Positions 46,398-55,023 of a stretch of DNA of 64,000 nucleotides are shown here, in pieces. Under the pieces are notes generated by a model. That model ran no database searches and was not told the DNA's origin. It saw nothing but the letters and a program-made list of their open reading frames with translations. This DNA comes from Planctomycetota bacterium (GTDB taxonomy: Bacteria > Planctomycetota > Planctomycetia > Pirellulales > Lacipirellulaceae). The position numbers were made by a program, and so were the translations under genes. The stretch is from NCBI GenBank assembly GCA_013152205.1, contig JAADGV010000019.1, forward strand, positions 1 through 64,000, read 5' to 3'. The number at the start of each line of letters is the position of its first letter. The first letter of the stretch is position 1.

Positions 46398-46621
46398 CGG
46401 TTAAGGAAGTAGCCAAGCGGCTCAAAGTGAGCGCGACGTGCGTTTACCAGCTGATCGAAAAAGGGAGTCTCGCCTGCCATCGTATCGGAATAGGGCGAGG
46501 AACTATTCGCATAGGCGAAACCGATCTATCAGCATTCCTAGACAGTTGCCGAGAAGAATGGAGCGAGGGAAGACAAGCCTCCCCTCGCTCTGAACGGAAA
46601 CTAAAGCATCTCAAGCATTAA
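46391..46621 (+). CDS. xis: Excisionase-type helix-turn-helix protein
   Basis: A 76-residue MerR/Xis-like winged helix protein, MLTVKEVAKRLKVSATCVYQ then LIEKGSLACHRIG, with a DNA-binding helix typical of recombination directionality factors. It overlaps the upstream zinc-ribbon gene by 7 bases and converges with the integrase, overlapping it by 11 bases at the 3' ends. It would promote excision of the element by bending att-site DNA. Confidence 0.8.
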   Translation: MLTVKEVAKRLKVSATCVYQLIEKGSLACHRIGIGRGTIRIGETDLSAFLDSCREEWSEGRQASPRSERKLKHLKH

Positions 46622-47612
46622 CTTTTTGTGCTGCCGATTGTAGATAGACCGGGTCGTGCGTGAGGTGAGCATAGGTTCTCGCCAGCATGTTGGTGTCAGA
46701 ATGTCCCATCAGTACCGAGACGGTAATCGGATCAACACCATTTTTGAGAGCGTTGGTCGCCCAAGTATGCCGCAAGGAGTAAAGGCTGTACCGAACACCA
46801 AGTTTGCGTTTGAGCGTAAAGAAACGACAACAGACTGCTTCGGTTGTCCATGGGCAACGGCGAGTATTTCTGAAGATTGGTCCTTTGGGGAATTTTTTCA
46901 TCCAGCGTTCAGTGATTTTTTGGGCCTTCTCATTCAGATAAATGATCCGATGCAACTTGCCTCCTTTCGCTTCCTTGGGAGGGAACACCCATCGGGCGTT
47001 TTCTAGCTCGACATGACGGGCTTCGACTCGCAAGGTTTCTTGAGGTCTGGCCCCAGTCTCCCAACTTACTTGAAGCAAGTCACGAAACGGAGAGTCGCTA
47101 GTGTTGGCAAGAATTTGTTGAAACTCCTCGGCAGAAACCACTTGGTCACGTTTGCCTGCGGGTGGCTTCTCGAAGTATTGGAGCGGCGATTTTTCGATGT
47201 AACCCTGTTTGACGGCCCAGGACAACGCCCGCTGAACTGCACGGCAAGCATTGCGTTTGTTTCCTGGGGCCCAATTGGGGTGAGAGTCAATCCATCGCTG
47301 CAAGTGGTACGGCTTCAACTGGACCACTTTGAGTCCACGAGGGATGAAATCCACAAACAGTTGGGACCGATCACGATACCACTCGTAGGTTCCCTGGCTG
47401 CGATAAATCTGACACCACTCAAGGAATGCATCAATCAGATGGGCAACTGAGTCGCCAGCGATACGTTGCTCGGGCGGCATACACATCAACTGATGGTATT
47501 GCTCAAAGGCCGCAACCTCATCAGAACCAAGATTGAATTGGCGGCCATCAAGCGTTACGTACCAGACACCGCGAGACTCGCGGAACCAAGGCTTACGATA
47601 CTTTTTTGACAT
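46611..47612 (-). CDS. int: Tyrosine integrase of the tRNA-Arg element
   Basis: A 333-residue tyrosine recombinase. The N-terminal DNA-binding domain (YVTLDGRQFNLG), a core-binding domain, and the catalytic set R189 (TGARPQE), R281 in YSLRH (the usual HxxR His is Tyr278), H304 (MGHSDTNML) and Y314 (ARTYAHL) are all present. It reads away from tRNA-Arg, whose 3' end is 162 bases upstream, the standard position for a tRNA-targeting integrase. It is intact and probably cuts within the tRNA anticodon loop. Confidence 0.9.
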   Translation of the reverse strand: MSKKYRKPWFRESRGVWYVTLDGRQFNLGSDEVAAFEQYHQLMCMPPEQRIAGDSVAHLIDAFLEWCQIYRSQGTYEWYRDRSQLFVDFIPRGLKVVQLKPYHLQRWIDSHPNWAPGNKRNACRAVQRALSWAVKQGYIEKSPLQYFEKPPAGKRDQVVSAEEFQQILANTSDSPFRDLLQVSWETGARPQETLRVEARHVELENARWVFPPKEAKGGKLHRIIYLNEKAQKITERWMKKFPKGPIFRNTRRCPWTTEAVCCRFFTLKRKLGVRYSLYSLRHTWATNALKNGVDPITVSVLMGHSDTNMLARTYAHLTHDPVYLQSAAQKVNA

Positions 47613-47773
47613 TTTGGGAACCTTTCAGCATGGCGGAACAATACACCAAGGCGAGCTGAAAGGTTCGCTGGGCCCTCAGTAGTTGGAGCTACTTGAGGGC
47701 CTTTTTCTTACTCTATTTTACCATTTCCGGTGACGGGAACGGTGACAAAGCAAAATCGATCGACGTAAGTCAG

Positions 47774-47847
47774 TATCCCCGACAGGGTTCGAACCTGTAA
47801 CCTTCGGCTTCGGAGGCCGACACTCTATCCAGTTGAGCTACGGGGAC
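47774..47847 (-). tRNA. tRNA-Arg(CCG), intact, at the island junction
   Basis: On the minus strand: acceptor GTCCCCG/CGGGGAT, D-arm GCTC...GAGT, anticodon stem TCGGC/GCCGA with loop CTCCGAA (anticodon CCG), T-arm ACAGG-TTCGAAC-CCTGT, discriminator A, no encoded CCA. It sits between two island segments and is flanked by displaced halves of itself at 39316-39358 and 54322-54362. Bases 47742-47816 form the right copy of the 75-bp attachment repeat. Confidence 0.93.
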
Positions 47848-48207
47848 GGATACCGTTTGGTCCTGCAATGCTAGCGTATCCAGCGTTCTTTCGTAATGTC
47901 TAAGGAACTAGCTGTCGGCTTGGAGCCGACACTCAATCCATCAAATCGGCTTATAGCTCGGGTTCTAACGTTCAAAGTGAAGCAGTCAAAGTAGTTGCGG
48001 TGATCCGGTAAAGTGACTCCGAAACGGCAAGTCTGAAACCACCCACGTTCGGAGGGAAGACCCAGGGCTTGAAATGTAAACCGTTTGCGCACACCCGGCG
48101 AAAGTTGCTGACGCTCATGAAGGAACAACAAAATGGACTGTCATCATTGACCATATCAAGGCTAAGAAAATCACTGAGAACGTAAAATGAGAATTGAAAG
48201 AAGCCGC
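47848..48207. other. Short gap right of tRNA-Arg
   Basis: I see no convincing gene here. A small GTCGGCTTGGAGCCGAC hairpin lies at about 47912-47928, where it could stop transcription running towards the tRNA. Confidence 0.4.
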
Positions 48208-50790
48208 CTATGGTGTGATGCGAATCACCACCCCGATTACGCTGGAAGGATCGTTGGGATCAAGCCTGACCTTCAAAGCAACGAACTTGTCGTTGTCGGT
48301 GACTATTCTGTCCAGATTACCTGGGACCAAGAACCCGGCAGTCTGAGGAACTAGCGCTACAATCTTAGCTTCGTTCGCGGACGACTTTGCAACGTCATCT
48401 GCTCCGCTGCTCAGCAAGATAGTTCCATCCTGGTCAGTAATGAAAACATTGTCCACACTTTCCGTAGCAGGCAGTAACAGGTCACCGAGAGCCGACTCCA
48501 AATTCAACTCCAGAACCACGAAACCAAATAACTCACCAGTGTCGTCATCATGGATTGCCGCTGCAGCAATTAGTTGCTTGTTGGAGGATCGCTGTTCCAG
48601 CGACCCGTCACGTATCACTTCGGTGCAAAATACCTTGATTTCGCCGGGCCGCAATCGTTTAGCATCTTTAAGTTTGTCGTTGTCGAGAGTAACAACATTC
48701 AGACGCTCTTGCGGCACCATGTGAACTAAGGGACTCTCCTTCTCATAGCGTTCCACTCGAACAATCTCCTGACCGCCATATTCTTCCAACGCAAAATAGG
48801 CGCCCGACTGGCAGGACGGGTTTGCGTGCAGTAAGCCTTCGAAGATTGATTCGAGTCGTTCGCTCCAAACCTCCTCGCTTTCGCTCTCTGCCACTACGTT
48901 CTCCTCAGCGACTTTCTTTCGTGCATCAATGATTTCTTGAATTGGAGGCAGTGTTGACATAAAAGCAGCATCTGCTCTGAGTGAACGCACAGCGGATGTA
49001 ATCTGCACTTCGATTTGCTTAGCTTGTGACATAGCTGTTGACACCGTCTCATTGCGTTGTGCGGTGTGTTGAGCAGTCAAATAGAGATACGGTCCCCCAA
49101 ACAATAACAGGATGATCAGTGGAATCCAAACGTAGGTTGGCCAATCATTGAGGCTGAACATGGAACTCCAAATTCGCCTCTTCGACGACTTCTGCAGCTT
49201 GCGGGCTGCTGCAATTGGCTCCGATATTATTCCCAAGAGAGAGTGGGATGACTCGTGAGAGTCGTTGATGAGATCCCACTGTGATCCACTAGGAAGGTCA
49301 TTTCCAAAGCACTCGGGATTCGAACGACACGTTCGTCGCGCTACGCAGTAGCCGTGCTGTGCCAACGAACGAATCTCTAGGTCGTCAAAGTAATCCAGAT
49401 CAGTCCGAATACGGCTCACCTGTCGCTGAATCCCCATTGGCAAAGCGGATCGATCTTCGGAGGGTGACACCGTGTCATTGATGCTTGCGAAGAGACATCC
49501 TGGCAAATTCTCAAAAGTTTCCTTTTCGAGTTGCCACACACGATCCATCAGAATCTCAGACGACCGAATTGCCGTCTGAATTAGGCCACTGCCTTGCCCC
49601 CCTGGAACCAACGACATTTTCTTGCCAGCGTCGCTGACTAGGATCACTCTGGGCTTGGCGCCCTCATCACAGAAACATGGTTGGCCAGTCGCCTGCTCTA
49701 AAGCCGAATCTACTAGTTGCCGGTTCAGAGTAAGGTGGTCACCCCATTCTGGAATACGGTCGGCTGAACGTGCAAGATGCAAGAGAGATTGGGCAGCTGG
49801 ATCCTTTAGGCGAATCTCTTGAAAGCTTGGGTCCAAATAGAGTCGCTGATTCTCGATCAGGCTCCACAGGCTCTTGGCAAGTTGCTTCTTGCCTTCAGTA
49901 AGTTCGGTTTCGCCAATCGAATCTGACTGACCGTGGTTGGGTAAGGCGGGTGTTATCAACGATGCTATTCGATGAACAGGCGATTCTCCTTCGGACGAAG
50001 CTGCTTTACGGATGACAGCTGCGATTGCTTCGATGTCAATAAAATCCTCTACCCTAATCGCCTTGTCCTTTTGCATCCATGACTGCTCGATCCACCGAAA
50101 CATGCGGATCCCAAGATTGTCGAAAATAGCCCCGTCGGTGAAAGAATGCGGCGGGAACTCGCCTTCGGTAGCTCCAACGTCCCACGCAGTCAGCTCCAGT
50201 GGTGGAAAGAACCCCGGAAAGGCAGATGAGGCAGCCACAGCCATCGAAACTGTAGCCAGGTCAGCTTGCACTAGCTTGAACCCTTGCTGGTCGTTTGAAG
50301 AGCGAGTCTGAAGAATGATTCCACGTCGCGTAAAGCTGCAAAGTGATCCTTCTCCCACATTCGTTGCCAAAATGTGCAACTGAGGATGTTCCGGAAGTTC
50401 GCTCAAGCACCTATCACCAAACAGGTACTTCTCATAATGCGTTTCCAATAACCCAGGTCGTGTTAGCCGTCGATTGGAACCAGCGCGGATCACGCGTCGC
50501 GTCCCATTTAAGAGCGCTGCCAGTGGGTATCGACGAACAATGCGGTTTCGGACATCAAGTTGAATGAATCGTGTTAACTCATTGGCTGCGTCATCAAATT
50601 CCTTTTCGCTCCCACAATATCGATCCCAGTTCAATGCGAGATGAGCACCCAAAACACTTCCACCCGACACGGAAGTAATGTGACTCACTTGGTCAAGCAG
50701 ACCAGCGTCCCTCAAGAATCGGACCACGCCCAAGTGATACACCGTGGCGCGAAACCCACCACCTGACAAAGCTAACCCAATTTCCTGCAT
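48208..50790 (-). CDS. Patatin-like phospholipase joined to a Cache-like sensor
   Basis: An 860-residue protein of unusual layout. Residues 1-250 are a patatin domain with GGGFR (10-14), nucleophile Ser42 (SVSGGS) and the catalytic Asp in FTDGAIFDNLG (about 219), a lipid acyl hydrolase. A middle region of about 290 residues follows, including a serine-rich acidic stretch. One membrane helix (about 549-570, WIPLIILLLFGGPYLYL) then leads to about 290 residues resembling a Cache sensor, with a coiled-coil (AAFMSTLPPIQEIIDARK) and VFITDQDGTILLSSG near the end. It should place the lipase in the cytoplasm and the sensor outside. Confidence 0.85.
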   Translation of the reverse strand: MQEIGLALSGGGFRATVYHLGVVRFLRDAGLLDQVSHITSVSGGSVLGAHLALNWDRYCGSEKEFDDAANELTRFIQLDVRNRIVRRYPLAALLNGTRRVIRAGSNRRLTRPGLLETHYEKYLFGDRCLSELPEHPQLHILATNVGEGSLCSFTRRGIILQTRSSNDQQGFKLVQADLATVSMAVAASSAFPGFFPPLELTAWDVGATEGEFPPHSFTDGAIFDNLGIRMFRWIEQSWMQKDKAIRVEDFIDIEAIAAVIRKAASSEGESPVHRIASLITPALPNHGQSDSIGETELTEGKKQLAKSLWSLIENQRLYLDPSFQEIRLKDPAAQSLLHLARSADRIPEWGDHLTLNRQLVDSALEQATGQPCFCDEGAKPRVILVSDAGKKMSLVPGGQGSGLIQTAIRSSEILMDRVWQLEKETFENLPGCLFASINDTVSPSEDRSALPMGIQRQVSRIRTDLDYFDDLEIRSLAQHGYCVARRTCRSNPECFGNDLPSGSQWDLINDSHESSHSLLGIISEPIAAARKLQKSSKRRIWSSMFSLNDWPTYVWIPLIILLLFGGPYLYLTAQHTAQRNETVSTAMSQAKQIEVQITSAVRSLRADAAFMSTLPPIQEIIDARKKVAEENVVAESESEEVWSERLESIFEGLLHANPSCQSGAYFALEEYGGQEIVRVERYEKESPLVHMVPQERLNVVTLDNDKLKDAKRLRPGEIKVFCTEVIRDGSLEQRSSNKQLIAAAAIHDDDTGELFGFVVLELNLESALGDLLLPATESVDNVFITDQDGTILLSSGADDVAKSSANEAKIVALVPQTAGFLVPGNLDRIVTDNDKFVALKVRLDPNDPSSVIGVVIRITP

Positions 50791-51087
50791 AATTTTCCAA
50801 TATTGCTCTTAGGGCTGGGCCGATATCCTGCTGTTTGACGCAAGGCAGTCTAGCTGAATCGCCCAGCACACCTTGCATTTTGTCGTGCAAACGACCTCTC
50901 AGCACGCGCACCTTATTCTATGATAATAAGAAGGTTGGAGAGAATTGGAATAAATACTCAGGATCGATCTAGTATTCCACTAGAACAGTACTTGAGTGCC
51001 TAGATTATGGACAGGCACGTCGCTACACTGAAAGTGAAATCGTGATTTCACCCGGTTCTTGGCAAGCAAGATTTGCGTGGATAAACA
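50791..51087. other. Intergenic gap
   Basis: About 300 bases between divergent genes, with no gene visible; it must carry their promoters. Confidence 0.4.
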
Positions 51088-51744
51088 ATGAACAACTTGA
51101 AACTTACCGGCATACTTGGATTGATCGGAGCTATCCTATGTGGCACCGGTGAGTTCCTTCTGCACTTTGATCCCCAGGCTCGTTTCTCAGGCTACGACTT
51201 CATGGCCGACATTTCTGATGCTCGGCTTACGACAGGACACTTTTTTGCCGTCGTTGGTGTGTCGCTTTACTTCGTCGGAATGTGGCACATCGCTCAAATG
51301 CTCAAACCGGCCGGCGAAAAACTCTCACGCATCCTCTTTCTAATCGGTTGCTTCGGATTCCTCTACGGCGCGATGTGGATGAGTTCGCGATCCAGTATTG
51401 GGTCACTGGCGCATTATCCCGAGCTGATCGCCGACACTAATCTGGTTGAACTTTACGAGCTTCGTTGCGAAACGCTGCTGCAAGTGATTCGAGTTACAAC
51501 GTTGGTGATTTCAGGAATCTATGTCTATATGGTGCTAACCGGCAAAAGCCGCTACCCGAAGTGGATGGCTGCAACCAGCCCCATTGTCTTATTACTTCTC
51601 AACTTTGTGATTTACCTGATCGCACCCGGCGTTGGTAAGTTCGTGATGCCAATCGCTTTGAACGTTGGCTTCACATCCTTTTTTCTATTGTCGCTATTTT
51701 TTGGGGACCACGGCGAAGCAACGGAGACGGCGATATCTAATTAG
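51088..51744 (+). CDS. DUF6796-like membrane protein
   Basis: A 218-residue protein with about six membrane helices (for example LTGILGLIGAILCG, HFFAVVGVSLYFVGMWHIAQ, RVTTLVISGIYVYMVL). It resembles the family I know as DUF6796, of unknown function. It is the first gene of a three-gene run with the FG-GAP gene 64 bases downstream. The family and the operon suggest a membrane-bound system rather than transport of a known substrate. Confidence 0.65.
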   Translation: MNNLKLTGILGLIGAILCGTGEFLLHFDPQARFSGYDFMADISDARLTTGHFFAVVGVSLYFVGMWHIAQMLKPAGEKLSRILFLIGCFGFLYGAMWMSSRSSIGSLAHYPELIADTNLVELYELRCETLLQVIRVTTLVISGIYVYMVLTGKSRYPKWMAATSPIVLLLLNFVIYLIAPGVGKFVMPIALNVGFTSFFLLSLFFGDHGEATETAISN

Positions 51745-51808
51745 CCTTGAACACACTGTACAGAATCTTGTCATTTCCCAGCACGAACAAGAAACGAGAG
51801 ATCTAACC

Positions 51809-53500
51809 ATGAGTGAAACCCAGGCCGTCTCCGATTCAAAACCCGTCAAAAAACGAACCCTTCTCACTTACGTTAAGTACGCCGGCGGATTGCTATTGCT
51901 GCTGGTGCTCGGCTTGGTGTTGGTTGTTGTTGTCCGATTTCGTAAGGACGCCAACATTCCTTACACTGTGTCGACCGAAGGCATTACTATCCCCAAGTTC
52001 GACGAAATCGAGATCGACTTCGCCCACGAATACTTCAAAGCAACGTCGATCCAGGTAGCGGCTGGTGCGATCGTAGACGTCGACAATAAGGGAGCCGAAG
52101 AATTGTTCCTCGGTGGCGGACATGGCCAGGCTGATAAGCTATTCCGATACGTCGATGGCTCGTTCAAGGACATCACCTCCGAAACAGGCTATACGAAAGA
52201 AGGCAACGAAGCCACGATGAGTGCCGTGTCCTTGGACGTCGATGACGACGGCGATAGCGATTTGATCGTGACACGGGCCCGCAGCATCTGGCTCTACAAG
52301 AACGAAGGTGGCAAGTTCACTGGACAGAACTTGAACATCCCTTTGGACGATGGCACTACACCCTTATCCGTTGCCGTAGCAGATCTGAATCGCGATGGCC
52401 GTTTCGACATGTACGTCTGTGGATACATCCGAAAGGAGTTGATCGAAGGTTACAACATCTTCAATAAGGAAGGCTATGGAGGGATCAGCGTGTTGCTCAT
52501 TAATAACGGCGACGATACCTTCACAGATCAGACAAAAGAGTCCGGCCTTTACTATAAGCACAACACCTTCCAGGCCGTCTTCTCGGACGCTGATAACGAT
52601 GGACTAGAAGATCTCATCGTGGCACACGATACCGGACAAGTGCGAACCTGGAAGAATTTGAAGTTCGAAAACATACCCAACCCCAACTCGGACGTTTATA
52701 GCTATCCGATGGGAATCGCCGTCACGGACTACGACAACGATGGCCTCATCGACTATTTCTTCTCCAACACCGGGACGACGGCGCCGCCATTCTTGGCGAG
52801 AGGCGATCTGCGTGACGATCAGACGTACGATCCCAAGTGGTTGATGTTCCACAATGACGGTGATTTCCAGTTCACCGACACAGCGGACAAGACAAAGCTA
52901 GCCGACTATGAGTTCTCTTGGGGAGCTGTTTTTGATGATTTCAACTTGGACGGGAGACCTGACTTGGTCGTATCGGAGAACTACGTCGATTTGCCACCGC
53001 ACAAGTTCGGATTCCTGCGATTGCCTTGCCGCTTCTTAGTACAAAATGCCAATGGTGAATTCGCAGCGGTCGGTGCGGAAGCAGGGGTTGTTAACCGGCG
53101 CTACGGCATCTCGCCGCTAACCGCCGACTTCAATCTCGACGGTGCTCCCGACATTGTGCATGTGAATATGGCCGGCAAATCCAAAGCGTTTATCAGTAAG
53201 AACGAGACGACAGACTATGTCAAAGTCAAGCTGCCTAACACGGTCAAGTCGGTCGGTGCAATCGTCAAAGCCACATTGTCCGATGGTCGTACGCTGTATC
53301 GCCCGTTTGTCAAAGGTGAGGGACTCTGCTCAGACTCAACGCCGATCATCACGATCGGAACCGGTGGTGCCGAGGTAACGAACGTCGAAATCAAGTACCT
53401 CACCGGCGAAACCGTCACCGGCGAAGTCACCGGCCCGGGTTGCACAATCACGATTGATCCGAAGCAAAGCGACTCAGGTGCAGAGGAGACTGAGCAATGA
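51809..53500 (+). CDS. FG-GAP/VCBS repeat protein with membrane anchor
   Basis: A 563-residue protein. A single membrane anchor (about 27-47, GLLLLLVLGLVLVVVVRF) puts the rest outside. Several Asp-rich calcium-binding FG-GAP repeats follow, such as DVDDDGDSDLIVT, DLNRDGRFDMYV, DADNDGLEDLIVAHD, DYDNDGLIDYFF, DFNLDGRPDLVVS and DFNLDGAPDIVHV. The C-terminus resembles the ASPIC/UnbV domain. I chose ATG 51809; longer frames overlap the preceding gene. Binding, adhesion or an enzyme-like surface role is possible. Confidence 0.85.
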   Translation: MSETQAVSDSKPVKKRTLLTYVKYAGGLLLLLVLGLVLVVVVRFRKDANIPYTVSTEGITIPKFDEIEIDFAHEYFKATSIQVAAGAIVDVDNKGAEELFLGGGHGQADKLFRYVDGSFKDITSETGYTKEGNEATMSAVSLDVDDDGDSDLIVTRARSIWLYKNEGGKFTGQNLNIPLDDGTTPLSVAVADLNRDGRFDMYVCGYIRKELIEGYNIFNKEGYGGISVLLINNGDDTFTDQTKESGLYYKHNTFQAVFSDADNDGLEDLIVAHDTGQVRTWKNLKFENIPNPNSDVYSYPMGIAVTDYDNDGLIDYFFSNTGTTAPPFLARGDLRDDQTYDPKWLMFHNDGDFQFTDTADKTKLADYEFSWGAVFDDFNLDGRPDLVVSENYVDLPPHKFGFLRLPCRFLVQNANGEFAAVGAEAGVVNRRYGISPLTADFNLDGAPDIVHVNMAGKSKAFISKNETTDYVKVKLPNTVKSVGAIVKATLSDGRTLYRPFVKGEGLCSDSTPIITIGTGGAEVTNVEIKYLTGETVTGEVTGPGCTITIDPKQSDSGAEETEQ

Positions 53501-53886
53501 TTCGTCTAACACTGATTGGTCTGGTGGTGTTTGGGCTTTGGAGCGGAGGCCGTTTGTCCTACAGCCATTTTCAAACTGGAGAAGCCTGTCCCATCCTGGG
53601 TGTTGTGCCTGCCTGTTACATCGCCTTCATTGGTTACCTGATGATGGCTTTGGCTCTGGCGGTAACGACGGCTAAGCCGGAGCTGAATCTCTCATGGATG
53701 TTCTGGTTGGGCCTGTTGGCCGCAGGAGGGTTGGCATTGCTCGGTTCGGGACTTGAATTGGCGAAAGGCAACGTCTGTCCGAAAGCTTTTGGCTGGCTGC
53801 CCATGTGCTACGTGTCGCTGGCATTTAGTGTCTTGATCGGCATCCTCTTTGCAGCGATAACTCGTAACGTCACACCGGCTGAATGA
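53497..53886 (+). CDS. Four-helix membrane protein with duplicated Cys motif
   Basis: A 129-residue protein of four hydrophobic helices. It is an internal duplication: the motif ACPILGVVPACYIAF in the first half recurs as VCPKAFGWLPMCYVSLAF in the second, each with a C-P-x5-P-x-C-Y core. The four cysteines could form disulfides or bind metal, like a thiol oxidoreductase, but no known family is recognised. It overlaps the FG-GAP gene by 4 bases (ATGA), so they are translationally coupled. Confidence 0.6.
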   Translation: MIRLTLIGLVVFGLWSGGRLSYSHFQTGEACPILGVVPACYIAFIGYLMMALALAVTTAKPELNLSWMFWLGLLAAGGLALLGSGLELAKGNVCPKAFGWLPMCYVSLAFSVLIGILFAAITRNVTPAE

Positions 53887-54411
53887 TGTAGGTGTACCCT
53901 GTACGGCTGACATAGACGCAATCTAGCTCAATTGAATGCGTGGCATGCCGTTCAACGACCGTTTTCCGAGTGAGCCGGTCGCCGTAACTTCTGTCACTGC
54001 TTGACGTTGAAATTTACAGGGCGCACTGCACAACTGCCCGTCCTGATCTGTACCAGCCATCACGGATGCACTTCGTATTGGTCACCGTCAGTCAGCGTAC
54101 GTCGACGGCAGTACCTAAAGAGGTTTTTTCGTCAGTTGCAGCCAACCGATTTCCGAGTCTGGCAAGCGTCAACTATTTATGTGACAAAGTGTCCAGGCGA
54201 GAAAAACTCGTACTACATTTTGGGTCGAACTGGGACGACATAGGTTGAGCTATCGACCCAACCCCAAATGAAAGAAGTCGTTACTTGTAATTTTGCAAGG
54301 CGCTCAGGTAGTCGGAAAGAAGCTTCGGAGGCCGACACTCTATCCAGTTGAGCTACGGGGACATGCGTTTTTTGAACGGCGAACGATGAACTGCCTTCTC
54401 TTTGTCGTCGA
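53887..54411. other. Island right border region
   Basis: 525 bases. It ends in the 5' half of tRNA-Arg (54322-54362). Translating this stretch gives only chance frames through the tRNA. Confidence 0.5.
54322..54362 (-). other. Displaced 5' half of tRNA-Arg(CCG)
   Basis: On the minus strand GTCCCCGTAGCTCAACTGGA continues to CGGCCTCCGAAGC, identical to the first half of the intact tRNA-Arg up to its anticodon loop. After that the sequence diverges. The flank upstream of it runs into ordinary chromosome (HIT gene), so it is probably the native 5' end left behind by island insertion. Confidence 0.85.
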
Positions 54412-54753
54412 CTACCCAGGGGGCCAAGCCATCGCGCGGCCGCCCAGCAAATGAAAATGCAGATGGTCAACCGTTTGTCCGCCGTCCTTGCCACAGTTGA
54501 CGACTACCCGATAACCGGCATCTAAATTCAACTCGTTCGCCAACTTCCGAATGGTTATCCAGAGATGCCCCAATAGCTCGGCATCTTCGTCAGCGATCTG
54601 GTCGATCGATTCGATCGGCTTTTTGGGAATGAGAAGGACGTGGGTTGGTGCTTGCGGGGTTACGTCGCGAAATGCCAGGCATAGGTCGTCTTCGTAGACG
54701 ATGTCTGCGGGGATTTCGCGATCGATTATTTTTTGGAAAACTGTCTCAGCCAT
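54412..54753 (-). CDS. HIT-family (histidine triad) nucleotide hydrolase
   Basis: A 113-residue HINT-type protein that hydrolyses nucleoside phosphoramidates. The signature [10 protein letters not shown] holds H97, H99 and H101. The start [21 protein letters not shown] and [17 protein letters not shown] are standard. It is followed upstream (gene order) by the Trm112-like gene 6 bases away, so both form a small operon at the right edge of the island. Confidence 0.96.
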   Translation of the reverse strand: MAETVFQKIIDREIPADIVYEDDLCLAFRDVTPQAPTHVLLIPKKPIESIDQIADEDAELLGHLWITIRKLANELNLDAGYRVVVNCGKDGGQTVDHLHFHLLGGRAMAWPPG

Positions 54754-54759
54754 GGCTAT

Positions 54760-55023
54760 TCATTGGTTTTGTAGTTGTGCCAAATCAATTGCTTCGTCAG
54801 GCAACATCACAGGAATCTGATCAAAAATCGGATACATCAGGTCGCCTGCATCGCGTATCAGGCCTCCGCAAATATGCTTGGTGATTTCGTGTCCTCCGAC
54901 GGCAACCAGATGTTTGTCGTCGATCGCACGATTTATCTGCGTCACCAGTTGATCATCTGCCTGCGATAATTTGGATTTATCCTGAGGGCAACGCAAAATT
55001 TCTAACAACTGCTTATCAATCAC
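54760..55023 (-). CDS. Trm112-family protein
   Basis: An 87-residue small protein with LLEILRCPQDKSKL and ending in LMYPIFDQIPVMLPDEAI. This is the Trm112/YcaR zinc-binding fold, whose members partner methyltransferases in other organisms. Only the first Cys of the usual CPxC site is here (CPQD), so metal binding may be lost or altered. The GTG start at 55023 fits the family start. It overlaps the HIT operon by a 6-base gap. Confidence 0.85.
   Translation of the reverse strand: MIDKQLLEILRCPQDKSKLSQADDQLVTQINRAIDDKHLVAVGGHEITKHICGGLIRDAGDLMYPIFDQIPVMLPDEAIDLAQLQNQ

Larger units (their letters stand above)
39316..47816. mobile_element. Integrative element in tRNA-Arg(CCG)
   Basis: About 8.5 kb bounded by 75-bp direct repeats that end in the tRNA anticodon loop. 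The right end holds an excisionase, an integrase reading away from the tRNA, a Rep-like initiator and zinc-ribbon genes. Cargo includes a DUF262-HEPN pair and several unknown or broken genes. No conjugation genes are visible, so it would need to be mobilised by another element or act like a phage satellite. Confidence 0.8.

Noticed and set aside
47871-48131. 86-residue minus-strand frame after tRNA-Arg
   Set aside because: The coding character is weak and it runs through repeat-like sequence; no start signal is visible.
54213-54494. 93-residue minus-strand frame
   Set aside because: It is a translation through the tRNA-Arg fragment and the end of the HIT gene.
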